Shown piece after piece: positions 1 to 9,112 of a stretch of 42,028 nt of DNA. The DNA is from a virus, in IMG/VR virus record IMGVR_UViG_3300030329_004056, positions 1-42,028 of that record; one strand, written 5' to 3'. How positions within the stretch are numbered: position 1 is the stretch's first letter; the number at the start of each line of letters is the position of its first letter. Position numbers and translations under genes: made by a program. The notes under the pieces are model-generated. The model saw only the letters and a list, made by a program, of their open reading frames with translations. It did no database searches and was not told where the DNA came from.

Positions 1-1
1 G

Positions 2-31
2 GAGCAGCGGCTGAATCGACTGGAGAATTAA
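2..31 (+). CDS. 3' end of a gene that begins outside the window
   Basis: One frame is open from the window edge and ends at the TAA at 29-31, giving the last nine residues EQRLNRLEN. The Shine-Dalgarno of the next gene (GGAG) lies inside this tail, the usual tight packing in this genome. Since the tail fibre gene runs off the right edge in the same direction, this could be the end of that fibre or of a gene just after it. That link is inference; the fragment is too short to identify. Confidence 0.4.
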   Translation, partial: EQRLNRLEN

Positions 32-33
32 AA

Positions 34-249
34 ATGCCCGACTTGACGCTGACTGTAACTGACGCCCAGAAAACCCGAATTGACGCTGCTTTTGGAGCCG
101 CGTATCCCGGTGAGACTATAAACGATGCGTTCTATTCCAACTGGATTAAGCGCCATATTAAAGCGCAGGTGATACAATACGAGAGTCAACGACGTAGTCC
201 AGACGCAGCCATCGCATCGGATCTCGATGGCGAAGGCTGGAACTCTTAA
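34..249 (+). CDS. small phage protein, unknown function
   Basis: A 71-residue soluble protein with an ATG start and GGAG eight bases upstream. It has no signal peptide, membrane segment or cysteine. Residues 12-45 (KTRIDAAFG to IKRHIKAQV) look helical, and the C-terminus is acidic. Short proteins of this style often follow tail fibre genes in marine phages, and this one follows a fragment that may be the fibre end. No function can be assigned. It sits at the head of a run of small late genes that ends in a holin-like protein. Confidence 0.6.
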   Translation: MPDLTLTVTDAQKTRIDAAFGAAYPGETINDAFYSNWIKRHIKAQVIQYESQRRSPDAAIASDLDGEGWNS

Positions 250-261
250 AGGAGGTATATC

Positions 262-378
262 GTGCCGAAGGTAGGCGGTAAGCATTATCCGTACACAAAA
301 GCAGGGAAAGCTGCGGCGAAGTCAGCAGCCAAGCGGTCGGGCCGTAAAATGACCAACACACGTAAGCCGAAGAAATGA
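262..378 (+). CDS. tiny lysine-rich protein (38 aa)
   Basis: This gene starts with GTG behind a near-perfect Shine-Dalgarno (AAAGGAGG) and encodes 38 residues. Lysine, alanine and arginine dominate, around VPKVGGKHYPYTKAGKAAAK and a KKP-type C-terminus. The strong ribosome site and the codon-true frame between two genes argue that it is real. Tiny basic proteins of this composition recur in the late regions of environmental phages; a nucleic-acid-binding role is plausible but unproven. Its TGA lies within 45 bases of the next gene's preferred start. Confidence 0.6.
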   Translation: MPKVGGKHYPYTKAGKAAAKSAAKRSGRKMTNTRKPKK

Positions 379-419
379 CCATTTCCGCACCTTTTACTCA
401 AAATAATAAGGAGAAATTT

Positions 420-602
420 GTGAGCACTAAGGAAGAAGTTAAAGAAGTTGAAGAGCCTAAAAAACACACCATCGAAGAAAAGCTTGCGATCTTAGAGAAT
501 CAGCTTCAAGAGCGAGTAAACACAGTAATTTCTCAAGATCCTATATGTAACCGACTTATGGGAGCTAAAGAGGCTTTGATGGGTGAACAAGTAAAGGAAT
601 AA
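420..602 (+). CDS. small acidic helical protein, unknown
   Basis: I chose the GTG at 420 because AAGGAG lies seven bases before it. The in-frame ATG at 375 has no such site and would add 15 unlikely residues. The 60-residue product is Glu/Lys-rich (KEEVKEVEEPKKHTIEEKL) and mostly helical or coiled-coil, with one cysteine and no membrane segment. It lies between a tiny basic protein and a membrane protein, in what may be the lysis region. A soluble partner of the lysis proteins is possible, but nothing in the sequence shows it. Confidence 0.55.
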   Translation: MSTKEEVKEVEEPKKHTIEEKLAILENQLQERVNTVISQDPICNRLMGAKEALMGEQVKE

Positions 603-605
603 CAA

Positions 606-830
606 ATGTTCGAAATGCTTTCAAAAGCAGGCCCGTTATTGAAATCCGCTGGGAGACTTGCAGGTATTGTTCGAACACAAGTAGATGGAGCTCCAGTTAA
701 AGCTCCAAATACCCGCCTGGTAGCTGCCGGAGTCGGAGTAATTGCTGCGTTTGGTTGGTTAGCGCCTGATCAAGTTAATGCGCTAATCGAGCTCATTTTA
801 GCAGTTATGGAAGTTGGGAATACTGAGTAA
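606..830 (+). CDS. small membrane protein with one or two helices
   Basis: A 74-residue protein with a basic N-terminal half (residues 1-36) and a hydrophobic stretch at about 38-53 (LVAAGVGVIAAFGWL). A second, weaker hydrophobic stretch at 60-69 (ALIELILAVM) is followed by an acidic tail. This could be a holin-family or other virion-associated membrane peptide. It starts three bases after the previous stop and is followed by the clearer holin-like gene. The membrane location is supported by hydropathy only; the role is inferred from the neighbour. Confidence 0.55.
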   Translation: MFEMLSKAGPLLKSAGRLAGIVRTQVDGAPVKAPNTRLVAAGVGVIAAFGWLAPDQVNALIELILAVMEVGNTE

Positions 831-858
831 TCCCCAAACAAGCTCCAGAATGATATCA

Positions 859-888
859 TTTAGTACTTCGGTATGTTATATTTAGTAC
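859..888 (+). repeat. direct repeat TTTAGTAC x2 upstream of holin-like gene
   Basis: Two exact copies of TTTAGTAC lie at 859-866 and 881-888, 22 bp apart start to start (about two helical turns). The second copy runs directly into the ATG at 889. An AT-rich TATGTTATA lies between them. The spacing suits a regulator binding one face of the DNA, but no good -35 was found and chance is possible. Confidence 0.3.
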
Positions 889-1086
889 ATGACCATTGAA
901 AGAGGAAAAAAGCTCCGGCGTAAAGGAGGAATGCACGCTTCAACAGGTGTAGCCGGTGCAGCGGCTTATATCTGTGTTGCTATATTTGGTGGAGATCTTC
1001 CCAGTTCAGTTGATATGGTTGCTCTAACATCCGCTGTAACAACGATTTTTAGTGTTATCCTGAATGAAGCAGCGGACCCGAAATAA
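889..1086 (+). CDS. putative holin
   Basis: A 65-residue protein with a basic N-terminus (ERGKKLRRKGG, residues 4-14). Two short hydrophobic helices follow, at about 18-34 (STGVAGAAAYICVAIFGG) and 43-59 (MVALTSAVTTIFSVIL), then a charged end. The small size, two membrane helices and positive N-terminus fit small phage holins, which form inner-membrane pores that release the endolysin. The only endolysin seen is far away, in the leftward operon (11982-12422). The call rests on architecture and size; a different membrane peptide is possible. Confidence 0.5.
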   Translation: MTIERGKKLRRKGGMHASTGVAGAAAYICVAIFGGDLPSSVDMVALTSAVTTIFSVILNEAADPK

Positions 1087-1109
1087 CCTAGACTTAAGGA
1101 TAAATTAAC

Positions 1110-4100
1110 ATGCCCGAGGAAGAAGAATCCGGAGGGATACCAGGGTGGATGAAGTGGCTGGCCGCTATGTGGGCTGGAAATCAGCTTGTAGGCGACCCTG
1201 CAGGACTTTCCACTCCACAACTCTCTGAAGAACAAAAGGAGGCGTTCACTAAACAATCCCAGATGTTCGATCTGATTATGGGGGATATGGAACGTCGAAA
1301 TAGACTTAGTCTGTACGAAGACCCTGAAACGGGAAATCTTGCAGGCCCTCTAGTTGATGCAATGAACTCTGCTATGACTAATGTTCAGTCACAGCAAGCT
1401 GCTCCGAGGATGCGGATTTCCGCACAGCCTTTTGACCCTTTCGGAGAAGCCCGTAGCGCACAGGTTTTTGGGCCTGATATGCAGAGTGGTATGGCCCCAA
1501 TTAACCTACAGATTCCAAGCGCTACGGGCGATAATGGTGATGATGAGGGCACTGACGGCGGTGAAGATCCTGATTTAATTGTCGATGAAGATCCTGATCT
1601 TATTCAGCCGGTTGATCCTATAGATGATGATCCTATTACAGTGGAGCTTTTAGATGATCCTGGAGGCGCTGATGGACCGCAAGGTCCCGGTGATTATGAA
1701 GATCCGGGCATGGACTTCGAATTACCCGATGTGGGCATTGATGGGCCTAAGCTTGACCTTGATTTGGATATTCCGGGCGATTTCGGGCCGGGTGGGCTTC
1801 CGGATGTAGATGTACCGAACATAGATGGGCCAGAGGTAGATCTTCCCTTAGATGTGGATATTCCTAAAGACTTTGGACCGGGTGGAGTTCCTGATATAGA
1901 TCTTCCTGTTTTAGATTTAGATCCCATTTTTCCCTTGGATTTAACTACTCCAGAGGGTTTTGGGCCCGGTGGAGTTCCTGATATAGATGTGGCTCTTCCG
2001 AACATAGGTCTGGATTCAGGCAACTTTGGTATGCCTGATTTCGGGGATTTGGGTAAGGTTGACCCTGGATTTTCCTATGATTTGAGTGGAACAGGGATGC
2101 CAGACTTTGGTGCGCTTCCTGAGGTAGATCCTCCAGGATTTGAGTATGATCTAAGTGGTGTTGGAATGCCTGATTTCGGAGATCTTGGCACTCCTAAAAT
2201 TTCAGGCCCGACTATTACTTCAGGTGATTTCGGAATGCCTGATTTTGGTGATCTTGGCATCTCAGGCCCAGATATTACTTCAGGCGACTTTTCTATGCCT
2301 GACTTTGGTGACTTAGGTGATGTGGATATTGATATTCCAGATTCGGGTGACTTTGGAATGCCTGATCTCGGAATTGACTGGGATGTTAAAGGGAATATTC
2401 CGGACGATTTTGATTTGAATGTTCCTGAAGTAATGTTGGGAATTGATGGAATTCCTGACTTTGGTATTGATTTTGACGTAACAGATCGAATTCCAGATTT
2501 TGGAGACCTTCCAGACCTCCCAGAACTCGATCTTAGCGGCCTTCCGGGGATCTTTGCGGGCTTAGGTATTCCAAGTGATTCAGGACTTCTTGAAGAGATC
2601 ACAAACGCCCTACGAGGAGCCGGAGAAGAAGCTTTAAGTGCCGCAGGCGATCTAGCAGGCTTTGTAGAAGGTTATATGCAAGATAAGCATCCTGAACTTT
2701 GGGATAATCTGACAAAAGATAGCGGATATTTTGAGGGTGGGCCGGGTGATTTTGCTGATGTGGGTGAAACCGTTATCGCAGATGATGGTAGTATAATTCA
2801 GGTAGGGGAAGATCCCTTAGGGCTTGATGAGTTTGGACTAACTCCCGAGCAGGCAACAGATTTAGTCCAGGGATCAGCCAGTACAGGTACTGATATATTC
2901 GATAGAGATCGCGTACCGGGTGCGACCACTTCGGTAATTGCGGCAGTGGATGACTTTCTGTTGGATGGCGCGGTTCAAGATTGGGCACGGAGGAATGGAC
3001 TTTTACCCCCGACTCAAAATCGAATCATTAGCGCTGAAGATGGCTACGCATGGGCCAAGCAAAATAATCCGGATCTGACGCCCGAAGCTTGGACAAATCA
3101 AATTACTCAAATGGGACAAGATATTGCCGATTTGGGTGGAACGCAGAATTACTATTCAGTTCGAAGGATTATTGAAGAGAATCCTCAATCGGCTACAAGT
3201 TTGATTGCGAACGAACAAGGACTCGGGGCAGCAGGAGATTATTTCTTTTGGTATGCGGATCATAATAAAGAAGTGATTGACTCTGGTGTGAACGATGCAG
3301 ATTTGGCTCGAATTTACTCTGAGGGCGGGATTCCGGCGTTAATGGATCAAGTATTGGATTCTCGCATTGATCCGGATGAAACTTCAGGTGCAGAAGCAGC
3401 TCGAAGGCGAAGGCTATCAGAGGGTGCTGATGTATCGGACGGTTCTGTCTCTGTAGATGACGACTCACAAATTTCTGATGCTGGCGGTCCTGGTGATTTT
3501 GCAGGTGCAGGAATGGGCTTTGACTCTGCCTCACCTTCTCCAATAGCGGGCGGTCCTTCTGGCCCTGCTAGAATAGAGGCGCGAGATAATATCTACAACC
3601 GCCTTGGCCGAGACCCAACAGAAGAAGAGATAAATCAGGAGATAGCTAATCCTGGATCAGTCGTTGCTCCGTTTACTAAATCTGATGAGCCCATATCTCA
3701 GCTTGAGGGTAAAAAACTTTATGATGACACTGGTCAGCAAAGTCACCTCCTGCGACATAATTGGAACCATTGGAGCATGTCCGCTAGAAAAAACCTTGTT
3801 GATGATTGGATTAAATCGGCTGGAGAGACTCATAATGATGTAACCCCCCTAGATTTTGAGAGAGTATTCGGTGTTTCTCTCCGTGGAGGATTAAATCCGG
3901 AGAACGATTGGAGTTGGCATCCCGATACCGGCCTAGATTATAAGCAAATAGATGAAACACTGAGTACATCTGATGGATTAGCGGTATGGGGCGAGAACAG
4001 CGTCAATAACCCTGGGCAAAGTGATTGGATTCTTGAGAAAGGAAATTGGGAGAGCATTGATCTAAAATCAAGAGAGAATATGGTCAATTCGTGGATAAAT

Positions 4101-4700
4101 GCTCTTAAAGACAGACATCCTAATGTATCTCCTTGGGATTTCCAAAGAGTCTTTGGGGTCACTCTTTCGGACGACAGCGATGCTATTCTAGGAGATTCTG
4201 GAGGATGGGGCTTTGGGCCTGGTGGATTCCAGTATAATGTACTTAAAAATAAGTCAGACGGCTCAGAGAGCCAGTTCGCTATTACAGGACGTGATTCTGA
4301 TGCGCGATGGGGCCAAGACCATCTGCTGGATTTTTATTATAGCGCAAATAAAGTTCAAAATATACCTACGAAAGTCTTAATAGCCGGAGCAGAGTGGGCA
4401 GATAGTCAGGGTTTTTCCGATACTTCCATAGAATTTCAAGAAGATCCTTCAGGTCGAGGACGCCATAAGTTAGTGAACAATGCAGGTCAAACTGTGGGGC
4501 ATTGGGCACCAAATCGTACACCGCCACGCTGGGTTAAAGGTGGCTCAGGGAAACCTGCTCCTCCTCCTAACTTTAATTCTCAAGCTGACCGCCTTGATCG
4601 TGGTGCTGTTCGGGATGTTTGGGCTGACATTGATGAAAAGCAGGCTTCTCCTCCTAATATGTCCAACCCTCAAGCTCTTCGACGGAGACACGTAGTATGA
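1110..4700 (+). CDS. large acidic repeat protein, probable virion protein
   Basis: A 1196-residue protein starting at the ATG after AAGGATAAATTAAC. It opens with an acidic stretch and an amphipathic segment (GWMKWLAAMWAGNQLVG, residues 11-27). From about 140 to 470 it is extremely rich in Asp, Gly, Pro and Phe. It carries degenerate repeats: first units with DFGPGGLPDVDVP and DFGPGGVPDIDLP, then GMPDFGDLG units. The C-terminal third is ordinary and contains two related segments near residues 880-925 and 973-1019, both ending FxRVFGVxL. It overlaps the next gene by ATGA. Size and position ahead of three internal-virion-type proteins suggest a virion component, perhaps ejected or adhesive. The family is not recognised. 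Confidence 0.7.
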   Translation: MPEEEESGGIPGWMKWLAAMWAGNQLVGDPAGLSTPQLSEEQKEAFTKQSQMFDLIMGDMERRNRLSLYEDPETGNLAGPLVDAMNSAMTNVQSQQAAPRMRISAQPFDPFGEARSAQVFGPDMQSGMAPINLQIPSATGDNGDDEGTDGGEDPDLIVDEDPDLIQPVDPIDDDPITVELLDDPGGADGPQGPGDYEDPGMDFELPDVGIDGPKLDLDLDIPGDFGPGGLPDVDVPNIDGPEVDLPLDVDIPKDFGPGGVPDIDLPVLDLDPIFPLDLTTPEGFGPGGVPDIDVALPNIGLDSGNFGMPDFGDLGKVDPGFSYDLSGTGMPDFGALPEVDPPGFEYDLSGVGMPDFGDLGTPKISGPTITSGDFGMPDFGDLGISGPDITSGDFSMPDFGDLGDVDIDIPDSGDFGMPDLGIDWDVKGNIPDDFDLNVPEVMLGIDGIPDFGIDFDVTDRIPDFGDLPDLPELDLSGLPGIFAGLGIPSDSGLLEEITNALRGAGEEALSAAGDLAGFVEGYMQDKHPELWDNLTKDSGYFEGGPGDFADVGETVIADDGSIIQVGEDPLGLDEFGLTPEQATDLVQGSASTGTDIFDRDRVPGATTSVIAAVDDFLLDGAVQDWARRNGLLPPTQNRIISAEDGYAWAKQNNPDLTPEAWTNQITQMGQDIADLGGTQNYYSVRRIIEENPQSATSLIANEQGLGAAGDYFFWYADHNKEVIDSGVNDADLARIYSEGGIPALMDQVLDSRIDPDETSGAEAARRRRLSEGADVSDGSVSVDDDSQISDAGGPGDFAGAGMGFDSASPSPIAGGPSGPARIEARDNIYNRLGRDPTEEEINQEIANPGSVVAPFTKSDEPISQLEGKKLYDDTGQQSHLLRHNWNHWSMSARKNLVDDWIKSAGETHNDVTPLDFERVFGVSLRGGLNPENDWSWHPDTGLDYKQIDETLSTSDGLAVWGENSVNNPGQSDWILEKGNWESIDLKSRENMVNSWINALKDRHPNVSPWDFQRVFGVTLSDDSDAILGDSGGWGFGPGGFQYNVLKNKSDGSESQFAITGRDSDARWGQDHLLDFYYSANKVQNIPTKVLIAGAEWADSQGFSDTSIEFQEDPSGRGRHKLVNNAGQTVGHWAPNRTPPRWVKGGSGKPAPPPNFNSQADRLDRGAVRDVWADIDEKQASPPNMSNPQALRRRHVV
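1700..2400 (+). repeat. in-gene tandem degenerate repeats (PDFGDLG / DFGPGG units)
   Basis: DNA-level and protein-level repeats lie inside the 1196-residue gene. Three DFGPGG units occur around 1779-1980, then six or more GMPDFG units between about 2029 and 2360, separated by linkers with SGDF and YDLSG. The codons differ between copies, so the protein repeat is kept by selection or is old, rather than being a recent slippage product. Confidence 0.75.
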
Positions 4701-5785
4701 CACAAGTTAATAATGGGCCTGTTGATACCGCCCTACCGAACGAACAACCATTAAACTATACGACACCCGCACTGCCCGGCGTGAGTGACTTACCTGAGCA
4801 GCAACAGACGCTTTTGAGTGATCTTCAAGGCGCTCCGAACATGGGTGGGTTTACCTCAAATTGGGCAACTCCTTGGAGTCAGGCTCCGGGGATGGTTACA
4901 GGGGCAGGGGCCGGAATTAGAGGGCTGAGTCCATACTCGAGGGATGATCCTACGTTCGGAGGCTCTTTAACAAAGAAGTTCGGGCAGAGTGATGATGTAA
5001 CTGATCTTCGAAAGAATCTTACAGGCATCTTGGAGGGAAAGAAGGATCTCCCGTTTCTTGGAGATCTCCTAAAGGGCTTTCGTGATCAAAATGCACAAGC
5101 TATGGACGAGCTTCGAGCCGGGCAGGCAGCTCGCGGCGTTGTGAATTCTACACCGGGATTTGAGGCTCGGAATAGACTTAAAAATCAACAGCAGGCTGCG
5201 CTTGCTGGAATTTCCTTAGACGCGCTCTCAAGAGGTACAACACCCATGCTAGGAGCTTTAGGTGAAATGGGTAGGCAGGACCTTGGGCGACAGAGGGGGG
5301 AAATCGGGCGTCAACAAGGTGAATTTGGTGCGGCTCTTCAAGGGCAGGGTCAAGGTTTCGGACAGGGACTTGCACAGAATCAAGCCTTGGGCTCTCTTGG
5401 ACAAGCTCTGGGTGGAGCACAACTCGGTGCGTTGGGACAAGATTTCTCTCAACAAATGCAATCGGGCGGTCAACAGGGCGCGCTTATGAATCAAATCTTT
5501 AATCAGGGCATGGGCGTACAAGATCGTTCATTAGCTCAATTCATGGGTCTAACGGGCCTGCAAAACACTCTAGATAACGCTAATTTTGCGAACAAGAACG
5601 CTGCAATAAATACGTTAATGGGTGTTCTGTCCGGAACAGGAACTTCTGGCGGTGCGTCAGGTTTGGCGGCTCCCGCAGGAGGTCCAAGTACAACACAAAG
5701 TCTTATGGAGTTGTTGATGACTCCAGGTATTGGAAATTCGCCCCTTGGACAATGGTTAGGGTTGAGTGGGATAGGGGGAACATAA
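4697..5785 (+). CDS. Gln/Gly-rich internal virion (DNA ejection) protein
   Basis: A 362-residue protein whose ATG overlaps the previous TGA (ATGA). The N-terminal 100 residues are rich in Pro and Gly. The middle (about 140-260) is rich in Gln, Gly, Ala and Arg, with repeats such as GRQRGEIGRQQGEFG and GQGQGFGQG. The C-terminus is Gly/Ser/Ala-rich. Low-complexity Ala/Gln/Gly proteins in series after tail genes are typical of podovirus ejection proteins, which travel with the DNA into the host. The next two genes fit the same group. There is no enzymatic motif. The assignment rests on composition and position. Confidence 0.55.
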   Translation: MTQVNNGPVDTALPNEQPLNYTTPALPGVSDLPEQQQTLLSDLQGAPNMGGFTSNWATPWSQAPGMVTGAGAGIRGLSPYSRDDPTFGGSLTKKFGQSDDVTDLRKNLTGILEGKKDLPFLGDLLKGFRDQNAQAMDELRAGQAARGVVNSTPGFEARNRLKNQQQAALAGISLDALSRGTTPMLGALGEMGRQDLGRQRGEIGRQQGEFGAALQGQGQGFGQGLAQNQALGSLGQALGGAQLGALGQDFSQQMQSGGQQGALMNQIFNQGMGVQDRSLAQFMGLTGLQNTLDNANFANKNAAINTLMGVLSGTGTSGGASGLAAPAGGPSTTQSLMELLMTPGIGNSPLGQWLGLSGIGGT

Positions 5786-5786
5786 A

Positions 5787-7127
5787 ATGGTAGATATTCT
5801 TAAAAGCTTTAGTCAGGGACTTAAGAATTTAAGTCCAGGGATTAATCAGGCTGCTGCGGGCGCTGCTGAGACCTCGCCATTATGGGCTAAAGACCTTATA
5901 AACAGGCAAACATTAGGGCGAAAGAGAGAGGTTGAGCGGGAGGAGACGGAGAGGAAGAATACACTAAGGGAAGCTGAATTTGCTAGGGATCGCGCTAAGT
6001 ACGGCCTCGAGCTCGCCATTGAGTCTGGTGATAACACGCTTTTGGTTAATGCAGTAAGATACGCTCAGGACGCAAAACTGCTTGATCCTTTGGTTGATCC
6101 AGCAGAGATGGCTTTAAATTTGATTCCTGATCCTATGGAGGATATAACCCTTAAACCCGTTACAGGTGATCCCTCAAAGTTTTATTATACCGATCCTATT
6201 ACAAAGAAGCCTGTAATTGTGGGTTCGGATTATAAACCTCCACCCCCTGTACTCTCTGATTTTATTGACGCAGGTCAAAGAGCGGCTGAAAATAGTGGCT
6301 ATAAAGCAGGCTTAGAAGTTTTGGCGGCTCATATGGGACGCCCTCTTCTCCCAGAAGAGATTGATCGAGTAAAAGAAGCCTACATAGCGGTAGCGCCTGT
6401 ACTAAACGAAAATGATGGTATTTTTCAATACCTTCAAACGCTTAGTAAAGACGCACGTACAAGAACCTTTTATGGCATGACACCGACTATGCAGGGCGCT
6501 CTTTTGAATGACTACGGTGTCTCTATGGATTTAGGTGATAAGCCTATTGAAGCATTTGAACGGCGTGCGAAAGAGGCTGCAACCCCGTTGTTAGCTTTGG
6601 AACTTGTTGATGAATATCTCAAAGACCCAAAATACGCAGAAGTCATGGGACCGTTTATGGGTCGAGCTCTTGGATGGAATGCTTATCATAAGGATGCTAA
6701 AACGTTCCAAGCTCGAATGCTTCTTACAACTCAGATTGTAGGTAAGTTCCTCGAAGGCGGCGTTCTACGTCAAGAGGATACAATCAAGTACAAAGAAATG
6801 TTGCCTAAATTATCTGATACAGTTGTAGTGGCTCAAAATAAGGTTCGAATGGTTCAGTTTCTGATTGAGAGTATGAGGGATTTGTATTCGGCGGGAGGTA
6901 CGGTTACAAAAACACTTGATGATCAGGGTCAAGAAGTTGAGAAACTAGTAATACAAGATTTGCGCTCCCCAGAAGGTGAGCTTATGAATCCTGCAGACCC
7001 CTCGGTACCATTGGCGGATATACACGCTTGGATGAAAGCCAATACTACTCACCCGTATTATCAGGAAGTCAAATCTGTTTTTCAACGCCGACGTGAAATA
7101 ATTCTGTACCAAGAAGAGACAAAATAA
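5787..7127 (+). CDS. probable internal virion protein
   Basis: A 446-residue protein starting one base after the previous stop. Residues 40-75 are highly charged and helical (GRKREVEREETERKNTLREA), probably a coiled coil. The rest is mixed alpha-helical with no catalytic motif. Together with its neighbours it forms a three-gene set (4697-9070) in the place where podoviruses keep ejection or core proteins. Its stop codon shares a base with the next start (TAATG), so translation is coupled. Function is by analogy only. Confidence 0.5.
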   Translation: MVDILKSFSQGLKNLSPGINQAAAGAAETSPLWAKDLINRQTLGRKREVEREETERKNTLREAEFARDRAKYGLELAIESGDNTLLVNAVRYAQDAKLLDPLVDPAEMALNLIPDPMEDITLKPVTGDPSKFYYTDPITKKPVIVGSDYKPPPPVLSDFIDAGQRAAENSGYKAGLEVLAAHMGRPLLPEEIDRVKEAYIAVAPVLNENDGIFQYLQTLSKDARTRTFYGMTPTMQGALLNDYGVSMDLGDKPIEAFERRAKEAATPLLALELVDEYLKDPKYAEVMGPFMGRALGWNAYHKDAKTFQARMLLTTQIVGKFLEGGVLRQEDTIKYKEMLPKLSDTVVVAQNKVRMVQFLIESMRDLYSAGGTVTKTLDDQGQEVEKLVIQDLRSPEGELMNPADPSVPLADIHAWMKANTTHPYYQEVKSVFQRRREIILYQEETK

Positions 7128-9070
7128 TGCATCCCAGCCATCCGGAATCCACTCAAATTCCAACGCGCTCTGAGCAAGCAGTAGATCAGGCTGAATTAGA
7201 TTGGCTTAATAATCTATACATTCCTGAAGAGCGTGAGCCTTATTACGATCCTCCGTTTAAGTATGATCCTCATGCTACTGATATGGGGGTCGCAAATGCT
7301 ATGCGTATAGTTGGAAATGCCCCGTATTCAGCTATTAAAAGCGCGGGTGCTTTGGTTGATGCAGGGGCAGACGTGATGAAGGTTGGAATTGCCTTAACTC
7401 AACACCTTGTAGGCATGGAGCCTTCTTACAATATAGATGAAACTGTCCCTGGAATGATGGTTCGAGGAATTGCGGGGGCAGGAGAGATTGCGGGTAATGC
7501 TTCGGGTATTGAATTCCTTGCAGGGGAAGAAACCCAAAATGCTAAGATCGCTCGTGCAGTAGGTGAGTATTTTACTGAAGTAATGCGTAATCCAACAAGA
7601 CAAATTGTCGAAGATCCAGCAGGAACTCTTTTGGATCTTAGCGCTATTGGAGGACCTGCATCACGTATGGCGAAGGTGGGAGCTAGTATTCGAGCGGCAC
7701 ATCCAGTGCGAGTAGCTTCTGAAGCAGTTAGACAGGGCGCTCGAGGGACCAGCGCTTTTGTCGAAGGAGCTAGTGCTTTTGGTGCCGGTTTTCTTACAGG
7801 TTTTGAATCTCCACACTTTCGTCAAATGGCTGAAGCGTCACGATCACCTATAACACCCCCTGTTTTGGATCGTAGAACAAGAGAGCTTAGACCCGCACAC
7901 GGTCGCCGTCCTGCATCCATTATGGCGTTACGTGAACAGGTTGGCGCTCAAAATGTGATTGATCAATTCCATGCTTCAATGAAACGTGTTACTGAGTCTC
8001 GAAGAATAGCATACCAAGATCAAATAAGAAAATTGCGTATGTATAAAGGGGAAACCCTTAGTATGGAACCTATTCGAAATTCGATCTTTCATAGCCTGTT
8101 CGAAGATTTAGCAGGATATAGGATTAATTTTACCTTTGACAAAGCAGGTAATAGAATCCTCGATTTTAGTCAAAGCACCATAGGTCCTGGTGAATCAGGT
8201 TCACGTAATATGATAACTAAACTAGTACGTGAATTAGACACTTGGGAAGGTACTAGCATTTTTCAAATGGATGCGCTAAAAAGGCGTGTTGGACAGTTCC
8301 ATAAAAAAGGTGAAAGTTTTACTACATCAAACGGGATTGTTGACGATGCTTTCGATGTAATTCGAGATCAGTTAGGCCGTAAAGTAGACGGTTATAATGA
8401 ATTAGTCGGTCCTTATGAATATATGTCTAAACAACTTAAACAATTCGATAAGGTTCTTTCGGCTAGCTCAGATAATCCTGAAGCAGTTCTAAATAAGCTT
8501 ACAGGAATTCTCAAAGATTCTCCCACGGCTCATCTTCGTAAACAAGTTATGGACGAAATGGTACGTCTTGGGGGTGGTCGATCTATTATGGATCAAGTTG
8601 CTGGTTTGTCCCTGTCTCAAAAGGCCCCGAAGGGATTAATCGGTCGTTCGGTTGCTGTTTCGGGGGCACCGTTGGGAGGTTACGGTGCTTACGCCTTTAG
8701 TCCTGAGCATTTTCTAGGTGGTCTGGCGTTTTTAAGTATGACCTCGCCTCGAGTTATGGGTGAATTCTTCTCAGTACTGGGTGTAGCCCAACGGCAGGCA
8801 GACAATGTGGTTCGATTTATGGAAGAACTTAATAGAAGAGTTCCGAACGCTGTTGAGGACGGATTGACTGTGGGTGGGGCTTTCAGAAAGGCCATATCAC
8901 TATCAGAAGATTGGTCTCATATGAGTGCCGAACAAGAACTTTTAGATGCCGAACGAGCCAAACGAAAATCCGAACGTGTTAGTCGTGAAACACGTAACAG
9001 ACCTCCGATTGGTGGAGGTGGTGGAGTAGGGGGTGCCGGCGCTACGGTTCTTGGAGTTAATATTCGCTAA
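7127..9070 (+). CDS. large internal virion protein
   Basis: A 647-residue protein coupled by TAATG to the gene before it. It has an N-terminal acidic region, an Ala/Gly-rich middle (about 70-225) that could form amphipathic or membrane-inserting helices, and a helical domain (about 270-480). A second Gly/Ala-rich stretch follows (about 515-560), and the protein ends in a Gly-rich tail (IGGGGGVGGAGATVLG). Size, helical content and gene order match the largest ejection protein of podovirus cores. No transglycosylase or protease motif was seen. Confidence 0.5.
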   Translation: MHPSHPESTQIPTRSEQAVDQAELDWLNNLYIPEEREPYYDPPFKYDPHATDMGVANAMRIVGNAPYSAIKSAGALVDAGADVMKVGIALTQHLVGMEPSYNIDETVPGMMVRGIAGAGEIAGNASGIEFLAGEETQNAKIARAVGEYFTEVMRNPTRQIVEDPAGTLLDLSAIGGPASRMAKVGASIRAAHPVRVASEAVRQGARGTSAFVEGASAFGAGFLTGFESPHFRQMAEASRSPITPPVLDRRTRELRPAHGRRPASIMALREQVGAQNVIDQFHASMKRVTESRRIAYQDQIRKLRMYKGETLSMEPIRNSIFHSLFEDLAGYRINFTFDKAGNRILDFSQSTIGPGESGSRNMITKLVRELDTWEGTSIFQMDALKRRVGQFHKKGESFTTSNGIVDDAFDVIRDQLGRKVDGYNELVGPYEYMSKQLKQFDKVLSASSDNPEAVLNKLTGILKDSPTAHLRKQVMDEMVRLGGGRSIMDQVAGLSLSQKAPKGLIGRSVAVSGAPLGGYGAYAFSPEHFLGGLAFLSMTSPRVMGEFFSVLGVAQRQADNVVRFMEELNRRVPNAVEDGLTVGGAFRKAISLSEDWSHMSAEQELLDAERAKRKSERVSRETRNRPPIGGGGGVGGAGATVLGVNIR

Positions 9071-9112
9071 AATGTATCATCGCCCTCTGATGGCGAATCG
9101 GAGAGATAAAAA

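Noticed and set aside
1694-2602. Two long reverse-strand frames (109 and 175 codons) opposite the repeat gene
   Set aside because: They are mirror images of the Asp/Gly/Pro repeat codons (Ser/Pro/Lys-rich) with no ribosome site; shadows of the real gene.
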